64,000 nt of DNA, taken from Hymenoscyphus infarciens. Its lineage: Eukaryota > Ascomycota > Leotiomycetes > Helotiales > Helotiaceae. Of this stretch, positions 55,273 to 64,000 are shown piece by piece (the stretch's first letter is position 1; each line of letters starts with the position of its first letter). The notes below the pieces were generated by a model, which was not told the origin of the DNA, did not search any database, and saw nothing but the letters and a program-made list of their open reading frames with translations. Location of the stretch: assembly GCA_001414345.1 (NCBI GenBank), contig LLCB01000048.1:62001-126000 (forward strand), given 5' to 3'. The translations under genes were made by a program, and so were the position numbers.

Positions 55273-57008
55273 GTTCTACTACGAGGCGTTGAGTAATAAC
55301 CCTCTTCTAGGGCTACTCTCTTTTTCGAAAGACTCTCTAAACCTCTTCTGAATTACACTCGTATACTAAGATCTAGAAGATTCTGAAGAAATAATAACAA
55401 TCGAAGAGACTAGCGAGACTTCTCAAATATAGACTAGATATAGTCGGTTATATAAGCTTTAGAAGCAGAAAATTAAGAAATAAGGAATCGGCTAGCCGAG
55501 CTAGAAAGACGGATAAGCGACATTTAAAGTTAATAAAGCTAACAAAGTCAACAACTCGCTTCGCCTCTAAACTCTCCTTAATCTAACCCTCTTCTGCTTC
55601 TAAGCCCGAATTCATACCCCTTTTAGCAAAGGGACGCAGCTGCCTCTGAAGCTTTCCGACATTCTACCTCTACTCGACACGAAAAAATCAAACCTTTAGA
55701 TAATAGTATTTCACCTATATACTAATAATAGAAGATATCGGTTCGCGATAGACTCTAAGTAAATACCGACTACTATGGTTCACCTCTAACACGTAAAGCC
55801 CTTATTTAGAGTATAATAACTAGACTAGCTAGAAACTACCTAGAGCCTAGATACGAGTTAGAATTAGACCTTACTTTCATAGATTAAGAAGACATAGTTA
55901 CCCTTTTAGATATCTACTTTTTAACCGGTTATAAGACAGAGGATATATAGAACGCTTTCGAATCCTTATAAATAAACGCTAAAGAAACTTTTACTAATTT
56001 CAAAAGTCGCTTCTTAAGTATAGCTATACTTAGAGAAGTATAGGAATTAGACAGGTTCTTCTATATATAGAACAAGATTATACCTCGACTTCGAACCTTA
56101 GCTGTTATAAAGAAGAGAGATTAGAAAAACAACTTCACTAGAATAGTATTTAATCTTTTAGCTATAGATAAGGAGATAAGCTGAAATGCTAAGTTACGAT
56201 ATATTAGTACTATAGTTTAAAATACCTCTCTCTCTTTATCTAATACAGAATCGAACTCCCTATGATATAATAGTGAATCTTCTACTACTTTTAAAGTAGA
56301 ATTAGAATTAGAAGATAACGAATAAGTCTTTAAGTACTCTAATTTAGATTTGAAGTATAAAAGAGAGGAATAAGGTAATATAATAATTTTAGTATTAAGT
56401 TTATTTAACTAGCTAAAACTACTCCTTTTATTATCTTAAACTTTAGATAGTATTTTTAAATTCAGTATTAAGTCTTTTAACTAGCTAAGACTCGACTAAC
56501 TCTAATAAGAGTCTTACTTTCTTTTTACTTCTAGTAAGCTAGAAGTTTTCTCTAAATTCTTTAAATTAGATATAAATTAATATACTCTTAAAATAAGCTC
56601 TTAACTAAGTTATTACTACCTTCTAACTAAACGACTTCTAACTTTACTTTAAACTTTTAATTAACTTTACTTTAAACTTTTTCTAATTTTACTTTGAACT
56701 TTTTCTAACTATAAGAAGGATTAGACTATACTCTTTTAGTAAACACGAATACTTACTTTTAATATAGAATGATTAGAAACGAGGTCTCTAGTTTATAAGT
56801 ATCTACGAATACGATTCAGAACCGATAGCTTAATATCTTCTTTATAATAATTTTCGATAAATAAAGTATCTACGAACTAGGTTAGCTACGATTTAGACTC
56901 TAACCGACTTACGACTATACGACAAATATAACACTTATACTATCTTGATTTAGCTCTAATAACGATAATACTAAGACTCGGAGACGAGTCTTTTTTAAGA
57001 GAAAGAGA

Positions 57009-57397
57009 TATAATAGCCTATTACCTAGGCTATCTTAGATAGCTAGAGATATCTGCTATATATAAGATTCAGCTATTATATATTTAGCTTTTAGCTATTA
57101 TTATTTTATATTATCTAATTTAGAAAGGTTATATACGTTCGTACGTCTATCTAGACTTTTAGACGTACTTCGTAGAGTTTAAGCTTTTATAGTAGCCGAC
57201 GTATATTATTATTCAGTTTCAGATCTCTTTTATATCGTCTAAACCTCTTATATATAGTAGCCTACTCTCCTAGAGTTAGAAAAGGCCTAGTTTTTCCTTT
57301 TCTTCTATACTAGAGCCTAGTATTTATATATATTATTCTGCTCTAAACGTACTTCTATATATCTCTTTAGTAGTAGTATATATTTTATACTATTATA
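57009..57397 (+). repeat. Terminal LTR of the forward array
   Basis: 389 bp, beginning TATAATAGCCTATTACC and ending TACTATTATA. It is the rightmost LTR; sequence returns to ordinary composition within ~150 bp. No target duplication matching the far left end could be found. Confidence 0.75.
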
Positions 57398-58275
57398 ATT
57401 CTAGGTAATTACGATTATTTAGAGAATAAAAGTATTAATTACCGTTTAATATATTAATTTTAGTACTATGAAAAGTAATCTTTAGAATCTTTTATTCATA
57501 AGTTATTTTATTTTTAAAGCAGTGTTGTTTATTATATATAGTTCGTAAATAATAGACAGATATAGAATCGTAGAACAATTTTGAGACACTAATGTTCTCT
57601 GGGCTCTGGCAAAGAAAAAGGGCATTACTAGATGTCTTTCATTAAATTGGATAGTGGAAGGCATAACTTCGGAAACGTTTTTCTATTATTAGATGAAACA
57701 TATTTGAACCAGATTCGTACTCTTAAAACAGAGTTGTAGAATCAGAAAGAAGTCTTTCGATTGTGGCTTATACAGTATTTCGTAGATTGTCGCCGAGAGA
57801 GGGAATGTAAAGTGGTTTTACTTGTAAACTTTCCTATTCTGACGTAAGTAAGTCGAAAAATCAAGTAAAAGCGTGGTAATGCTAATGCTCGAGTGCTAAT
57901 ATAGTTTGACAGCCCCGCATTGAAAACAGCCGTTGAATCTAGTTCACTTGTTGGCGGAGAACCAAAGACTTCTATTGGTTAGCCTTGAACTTAGCAATAT
58001 TTGTTAACTCATTTTAAGTGAGAGGGTTTATTCTCATTAGACACTTCCCCCCCCCTAAAGTAACCGAGATAATGTCACTACAACCAATTAGGAGATTGTA
58101 AATCCTTTAACGAAGCTATAAAACGTTATCGTTTCCCAAACATCTTTGATTGACTCACGTGTCTACGCGTTGCTTTTTTCCATCCCGCACCGACCTCATC
58201 GCGACACCTGAAACACCCCGCAGGTCATCTCACTGCAGTAACATCTCACCTCCCATATCACACAATTGTCCAACA
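57398..58275. other. Island border and promoter of the DUF6604 gene
   Basis: AT content falls from about 57.5 kb onward. No gene or repeat is recognised before 58276. The last ~200 bp contain a C run at 58049-58056 and pyrimidine-rich leader sequence. Confidence 0.5.
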
Positions 58276-61108
58276 ATGTGCAGCAGCAAACCCTTCATCA
58301 TGTCCGATTTCCGTATTCTGGATACCTATAAAGCCTACAAGGTCCGCGAAAAAAGATTCACAACATGGCTCCGCGAAACCGCATCGAAAATCGGCAGCGA
58401 CAAGACCAGCACGCCCAAGGACCCCAAAGACAAGATCAGAATCAGTGAAATTCCGCAGATTGTCAAGAAAATCGTTAAATCTGGGACGGAGATCCCGGAG
58501 AATCTTGCTGATACTCTGAGGGATGTTATAAGTCAGCGGAAGGAGGCTTCTGTTTTTTATCAGGGGAAGGGAGAGTCGGATGAGGGTCATGCTCATTATG
58601 TGACGGTCCTCGAGGGGGTTTTGCAGACTTTTGAGAGGTCGAGGAGTGCGGAGAGTTGGTCGAAATCGGGGAAGGGGAAGGCTAATGGGAACTCAGAGGC
58701 TTCGAGTGGTACTACAGATGTCTCATTCAAGAATGTTTTTGATTTGCTTCCTGTCGAGAGTGTCCAGAACGGAGCTGGTGAGGCTTCAGGGAATGAAGAC
58801 GATGCGTCGGAAGCAGAGAGCGAGAAGGAAAATCGAAAAACACCCAAGAAATCTCGTGGTAAGAACAAGTCTGGAAAAAACAAAGGCAAAGGCAGGAAAC
58901 CATCAAAGACTACCGAAAAAAGAATCTCGACAGGAAAGCCATCCGAGGTTGAGAGTGGACTGTCCAACGATCTTGATGACGAGGATGATGACCTTTACTT
59001 TATGATATACTGCTTTTTCAAGGATTTCAATACCATGCGCGAGTACATCCAAGAGAGATGGTGCGATTACCAAGACGGTCTCCTCAGTTTGACTACTGTC
59101 TCTGTCATTACCAACACCTCTTTTGAGCTCATTCAACGAGGGGAAAGGGAGCTACTCGCAATGATGCCCCCAAGACATCCTCTCAGAACTTACAAAGCCA
59201 TCTCAGACATGCTTTTCTTCCAAGTAGGGCTCGCGCATGTTGACTACGACGAACAGAACGCCGAGATCAACGACCCGAAGAAGATGGAGGAGGCATTTAC
59301 CGAGGAGGCGGATTGGATTTGTTTGAATAGGTTCTGGGACTTGTCGCAATGGTTGGCAAAGGCCCCACCAGGAAAGGTTGCATTCGACCCGAGAGGTGAA
59401 CAAGTCGTCGATTACAAGAGTGGAAAGGGCAAGGACAAGATGGCCGCGGACAAAATAGTTCTTACCGACATAGTGATGGAAGGAACAATTCTCAAGGGCA
59501 TGAAAGCAAACAACGCCTCGATGGGCGCCCTTCCGGGAGAGGATGAATTCACGACTGGTCTGATACAGTTCCATGAGACACGGAGGATTCCAATTTGGTT
59601 CGTTTTAGCATGCCAAATTCAATGCGATATTCGGTATATCTTGGAGAAAAACGCCAAACATTGTCATGAAGAACTTCTCGCAGCTGGAAAGCGAGCCAAG
59701 AAGATTCTTGTCGAATATGAAGAGTTTCAGAAGGATTTCGAAAACCATTTTGGAGACGCTGTTGGTGGATTTTTAAAAACCACCCAGGGTGAGCTTGACT
59801 GTTGGGTTCTGAGGGACTTTTTCCAGTCCAGTAAACAGATGCTTTACAAGTATAACAAATTCACTGGCGATATTGAGGAGTATTATTATTTGAAGCGGAA
59901 TCCGGTTCTCTGCGGCTTGATGGTGTTCAGATTCGCGTTGACCATGAACGAATTGGGAATAAATATGGCGAATGGTTGGGGTGCTATAAGTGAGTCTTTT
60001 TATTCTTATTCTATGTTGAGCCACTTTGCAGGCAATTAAGGAAAGCGATTTCTTTTTCTGGGGGCATCTCTAATTGAACGAGAGTATGCTATCAATGATT
60101 TCGAACACTTGCATAAGAGGTACTTGCTTTTGTATTGCCTACTTACAAAAAAGAACTAAATATAATACAAATAACATTTCAACTAACACCACGTTAGCTG
60201 CAGCAGGACATCTCTACAGCGCCATGCAACACACCACCCCAGACTTACCCCGCTGGCACGATCTGGACACCCTCCTCCAAATCCACACAGCCCCCTGTTT
60301 CTTCTGGGATGCCCTCCCACCATCAACCCCCTCCGGATTCGTCGAATCCTACGAAAAAGCTTCATCAGTCTCAAAATTGATCGCCCAACGAGAAGACAGA
60401 AACTCCTCCAGGGGCCTTGCCAAAACCGCAACGCCCAACACCTACAAGTACAAACAAGAAAACGCAAACCAATCCGGAATAGGAGTCGTATCCAAAATCT
60501 CCGCCCTCTACCACGAACGATTCTGCTTCAAACACGCAATACCCATCCGAAACCTTCCTCTCGTAGAACAAATTCTGAACCACACCGCTTCCACCGAAAT
60601 CACGCAAACTCTCGCTGGTGTCCGGGAAATTTTGATCGAGGTTGATGCCTTGCCTAAGACGCCATTTTCTACAACCCCCTCTGCAAGAGAAATTTCTAGC
60701 CGAGATCTGATAACCACCCAATTCCAAGCCCACAACACTCTAACAGGAACCCAGCTCCTCTCCGTCCTTTGCACAAGACTCCAACAGGAAAGTTATACCT
60801 TAAATTTCGACTATTTCGGATTCAATATTCGATCTATGCGTTTTTTGAAGGCTGTTTATGAGGAGTTTAAGAATGAGATTATTGCTGAATATGGGGAACT
60901 GGAAGAAGGCAGGGGGGAATTGAAGTTGGTTGTTTACAGGGTTTTCACGTGGTTGATGGACCAGGGAAAAGCGGGGGATGTGAAGGAGAGGTTGAGGGGT
61001 GTTTTGGAAGGATTTGTGGAGAGGGAAGGGAGTGCAGAGATCGAGGCGCTGAGAGATTATATGGATGGGAATGTTCAGGGGAGGGAGCTTGTTTCGAACG
61101 GGGTATGA
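58276..61108 (+). CDS. DUF6604 domain-containing protein
   Basis: Two exons (58276-59989, 60198-61108) give 874 residues. The N-terminal ~120 residues carry the DUF6604 pattern: DTYKAYKVREKRFTTWL, then EIPQIVKKIV, NLADTLRDVISQRKEAS and GHAHYVTVLEGVL. A highly charged Lys/Ser/Glu-rich linker (residues ~145-230) follows, then a helical region (IYCFFKDFNTMREYIQERW, DYQDGLLSLTTVSVITNTSF). Exon 2 continues with TAAGHLYSAMQHT and later SYTLNFDYFGFNIRSMRFL. Function of the family is unknown; it is common and multi-copy in filamentous ascomycetes. The 208-nt intron joins NGWGAI to the exon-2 segment in frame; an alternative acceptor six bases later (AG at 60202-60203) also keeps frame. The ATG at 58276 is the first in frame; MSDFRILDTYK at 58300 is an equally plausible start. 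The gene begins 0.9 kb from the RIP island. Confidence 0.82.
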
Positions 61109-62055
61109 AAATTGGCTGGATGTTGTTTTCCGTGGCTTCTTGGGTTGGCAATGAGTGTGCGGGCATGTTGATATTTGATGGTAATCCATTAAAGTGTGGA
61201 CATTGTCTGGTATTGACAAAATATCAATCATCGTCTGGCCTAACGTACGTTGAACTATGTAGGGGAGTGGGAATCCTCACCACTCTACGCTCCCTACATA
61301 CAAACAACGCACGTCTATTGTCTACACCTTTGTACGCACTGTACCTCGAGTTTATCTCACGGACGTTGCTCCGATTGCCCCCCCCCCCCCGCGATCCGTT
61401 TTCGATGACAAGAAAGCATGTATATGGAGACGGGGAGGGGGAGTTTATACTCTGGGGCGCAACCTGGAAGGAAGCATACCATCGCTTCTTGCTCTGGTAG
61501 GTCTACGCGGTCGAGTCGAGGTCGGGGGAAGGAACGACTTTAAGTCCCGAGTTGTTGGCGTTAGAGGGACGAAGCGACCTCCTCGACAGGCCGCTCCTTC
61601 GCTCTTCATTTAGAGCCTCGTTCTCGACTCCAACCCCTGTAGTTTCTGGTCTCTCGGCCCTCTTCACCTCTCGACCTCCATATCTTGCTATGAAGAGGCT
61701 CGAGATATGCAATTGTTCTGTAGGGTCTAGCAACATTGGAAACGTCAATCTTGCCTATTTTGCGATCCAAGTGCTAGACAAAGACAGAAACATCGTTCGT
61801 TCACTCTATGTCATTGTACACACTCTCTGTTTCAACTCCCGATTGACAACAAACCCAAATCAACAAAGAAGGGAAATTTTATGAGCGGGGTTTGAAGTGA
61901 GATGTCTCTGCTATTTCTAGATAACCACAAAACAACATTAATGTAACTCTCAAATATAGAAAATATAGAAAGCTCTAAAAAAGGAGAGCCATTCTTCATA
62001 TCCTTCTCCACTTCGGACTCAAGTCGTGTAACACAACTAACCCTATAAACTCAAA
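61109..62055. other. Intergenic region
   Basis: 0.95 kb with no supported gene. A C run sits at 61379-61390. Frames such as 61552-61884 lack domains and overlap frames on the other strand. Confidence 0.5.
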
Positions 62056-62484
62056 ATGTCAACTACAAGGCCCCAACCCTTTGGCCGACAGACCCGAAAC
62101 TCTCAAATCCTCCACTGGGCAAAGCAAAGCCCACCATTCCCACCAGAACCACATCCCATCACTAAAGTAATCTCCTCGGTTCCATTTATCCTCTCTGATA
62201 CTCCTAAACTCGCGCCCCCAAGTGAGATAGAGCAGTTTTGTAGGGTAGAAAATAACTGGCACCCAGGTACAAGAGAGGCAGCATGGCAGACTTCAGTGCG
62301 AATTTGGGGAAGCTATTCTGAAAGAGTTTTGGCTGCGAGACGGGCGTTTTTCTGTAAGGTGTTTTATGGACGTGGGGGGTTGGGGAGTGTGGAGGGGTAT
62401 GACGGGGATGTTGAGAGTGGTGGGAAAGGAGTGATGTCAGGAAGGGAAGTGAGGAAGAGGAAGAGAGGGATGGGTAGCGAGTAA
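62056..62484 (+). CDS. Small hypothetical protein (142 aa)
   Basis: A single open frame with an ATG in good context (CTCAAAATGTCA), encoding a Pro-rich N-terminus, a middle segment with REAAWQTSVRIWGSYSERVL and a strongly basic C-terminus (REVRKRKRGMG). No domain is recognised. An overlapping frame of similar length exists on the minus strand (62204-62527) but has no ATG in convincing context. It could be a real short gene or chance; base composition is compatible with coding. Neighbours give no functional clue. Confidence 0.45.
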   Translation: MSTTRPQPFGRQTRNSQILHWAKQSPPFPPEPHPITKVISSVPFILSDTPKLAPPSEIEQFCRVENNWHPGTREAAWQTSVRIWGSYSERVLAARRAFFCKVFYGRGGLGSVEGYDGDVESGGKGVMSGREVRKRKRGMGSE

Positions 62485-64000
62485 GGGTAGGTTCACGAGT
62501 ACTTAATACTGGGGTATTTATACACATGCACCTTTACACCTACCTAAAATATCGATAAATAAATCATTCAAGGGTATCGAATTCTGAATTAGCTAGCCGT
62601 GGGAATCATGCAAACTAGTATTGTTTCTTTCTCTGCACTTGTCTACATAATTTACCTTCGACTAGGTGTTATTGGTGTAGTATAGGGTTTTGTTTTTACC
62701 CTGACACCCGAAGGTACTTTCATGTAATCAAGACCCGGAATGAGATTTAAGGTAACAAGTTTTCCTTTTTGTCCTCGACAAGTATGGTTATACAACTCCG
62801 AGAGGACTTGTGCAAGTCTCCAAAAAGCAGCCAAGTTACCGAGAAGGCTAGACGAAATCATAATACAAAGGAAACGAGCTTTCGTAAAGCGGCTCATTCC
62901 ATAACTAAGAGAAAATTCGTCAACTTCACGGCGACATACTCTTACTGTCGAAAGCTTCCTTATTATCGAGTCCTTCTACTACCGAAAAACAATTCAACAC
63001 ACGCCGCTCATCCGTCCCATTATTACCTCTCCCTCCTCAGCTCTTATTTTAGTCGGGTTTCTCTTCCCCATTCCGCTTTCTGAGACGTGGATTTCTGCCT
63101 AGCACATTTCTTTGGCCGGGAAACTTCTTGTATTCCTTTTTGCTGTTTGTGGTAGATGAAAATCCTTCATGAAAAGCAAGTTAAAAGTGGAAGTACAAGT
63201 ACGCTCGGTAAGCTAGAAAACTTAGGGAAAGAGTAGCTGAATTTACATACGCCAACGTCATGATCTTGTCCATCAGTTAATTTAGCACGAAATTGTTGCT
63301 GAGAAGTCGGAGCTCCACTCATGGCTTCGTACAGAATAGTTCCTCCATAGAAGTTGAGGGTGTCAAAAGCGGAATGAGAATTTCCCTAAAGTTGTTTGCT
63401 TTTCCTCTCTCTGAAAGTGGTAGTTCTACCCTATGTCTGCATTGCAAAACAAATTTGACTCTTTAGGAATCGCCACAAAATATTTAGAGAGGGAGCATAA
63501 CTTAGACCAACTAAGACCCCAGATAGATACCCCCACCTAGTAAGTAAAGTTTATCTATAATATAATTTACTACTTATAGAGCGCTCACCATGCCCTAAAA
63601 GGGTAAGGTATAAATATAACCTTCTTCACGGTAATCTAATTTGAGTCACCAAGCAGTTGTTGTTGTTATCGTCAGAGTCTCCTCTCCACTCACTCCACCA
63701 AACCATAAGAACCCACTGTTCTTTCACATGTGCAACTCCGAGCCCTGCTCTCCAACAAACAAATCAAAATCCATTCTCATCCTTTATCAATTCCCTCTCT
63801 ACCCACACCTCCCCCCAGCCACCGAACAGACACACAACTCCTCTTTTTTCCGTACAGAATTTTCCACCGCCTAATCTCATTTTGCTGTTGACTTTATTCC
63901 TACCATCAAAGCAGCAACCAACAATATTTCCAGCAAACTTATTCAGGTGTCGGAAGGAAGTGTGGGTGAATGAGCGTAACCAGGTGACCTTACATACCAA
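62485..64000. other. Terminal stretch without a supported gene
   Basis: 1.5 kb to the window edge. Frames on both strands are under 105 codons, overlap, and show no domain. A pyrimidine-rich stretch at 63660-63880 resembles a promoter or 5' leader of a gene starting beyond the window, but no start codon can be supported. Confidence 0.4.

Larger units (their letters stand above)
52044..55277 (+). mobile_element. Nested LTR element, weakly mutated, GTTCT target duplication
   Basis: LTRs are 52049-52317 (TATAATAGTATGCCG...) and 55014-55272 (TGTGACGGCATGCCG...TTGTTACA). GTTCT precedes the first (52044-52048) and follows the second (55273-55277). The related unit-1 sequence near 43685-43705 shows an uninterrupted CTATTCTACTACGAGG equivalent. 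A polypurine tract AAGGGAGGGGGA abuts the 3' LTR. Inside lie an inverted LTR fragment (52318-52522), an end fragment of the related LTR (to 52561), a gag-like region around 53090-53780 (EMVNNLLAMDKE is visible near 53720) and a tandem array at 53960-54480. The part from about 52560 to 55010 keeps ordinary GC content, unlike everything around it. No pol domain was recognised. Confidence 0.75.
51309..57397 (+). mobile_element. LTR element unit 2 of the forward array (split by a nested element)
   Basis: It runs from the shared LTR through an interior at 51691-52048 and 55278-57008 to the LTR at 57009-57397. A gag-like region near 55960-56200 reads KETFTNFKSRFLS followed by RFFY and NNFTRIV, with scattered stops. 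Its interior is ~2.1 kb once the nested element is removed, again with no polymerase motif. Only about two of the ~80-bp tandem units are present (56400-56490). RIP-like AT enrichment is strong throughout. Confidence 0.68.

Noticed and set aside
37700..57300. Possibility that the AT-rich block is mitochondrial DNA or a centromere
   Set aside because: It carries LTR elements with target duplications and RIP-type transitions and no mitochondrial genes; a centromere cannot be excluded but nothing specific supports it.
1..64000. CRISPR array, rRNA or tRNA genes
   Set aside because: No spaced identical repeats of CRISPR type and no convincing tRNA cloverleaf or rRNA sequence were seen by eye; a tRNA scan was not possible.

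Overview
This window is nuclear DNA of a filamentous ascomycete (Pezizomycotina). Genes are broken by short GT-AG introns (about 50-220 nt), and the families present are typical of these fungi: a fungal rhodopsin-domain membrane protein, a UstYa-type oxidase, a DUF6604 protein and an RBR zinc-finger protein. The 20 kb AT-rich block has the look of repeat-induced point mutation (RIP). A leotiomycete is my best guess, but that is inference. No rRNA, tRNA or CRISPR array was seen.

Left arm (1-24.3 kb), gene-rich and of normal composition: the 3' end of a phenylalanine ammonia-lyase-like gene (+); a rhodopsin-domain integral membrane protein (+); a long-chain acyl-CoA synthetase (-) divergent from a UstYa/DUF3328 oxidase (+); an S9 prolyl-oligopeptidase-family peptidase (-); a secreted GH31 alpha-glucosidase (-); an RBR-type RING/IBR protein (-); a Rossmann-fold NAD(P)-binding protein (-); and an unrecognised protein made of five repeated CxxC...HxxxxxH modules (+). 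I resolved exon structures by checking splice sites and reading-frame phase by hand.

Transition zone (24.3-30.3 kb): small inverted-repeat elements, a roughly 1.2 kb element ending in GATTA-rich inverted repeats, and a frameshifted C2H2 zinc-finger pseudogene. Then come two intact genes on +: an alpha/beta hydrolase (eight exons, one probable GC-AG intron) and an APC-family GABA/amino-acid permease.

AT-rich island (about 37.1-57.4 kb): a nest of LTR retrotransposons wrecked by C-to-T and G-to-A changes. A reverse-oriented element with 354 bp LTRs and an ATAAA target duplication (37653-42359) is followed by a forward array in which two internal regions share a middle LTR (42432-57397). A Ty1/copia element with a CTAAC duplication (44996-51188) sits in the first unit. 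A much less mutated element with a GTTCT duplication (52049-55272) sits in the second. The non-copia family shows a gag-like region but no recognisable pol, and carries an internal ~80 bp tandem repeat whose copy number differs between copies.

Right arm (57.4-64 kb): a two-exon DUF6604 gene and a small hypothetical gene, then sequence without a supported gene. The genes do not form an obvious cluster. The clearest layout signals are the head-to-head acyl-CoA synthetase/UstYa pair and the placement of the permease and DUF6604 genes at the island borders.
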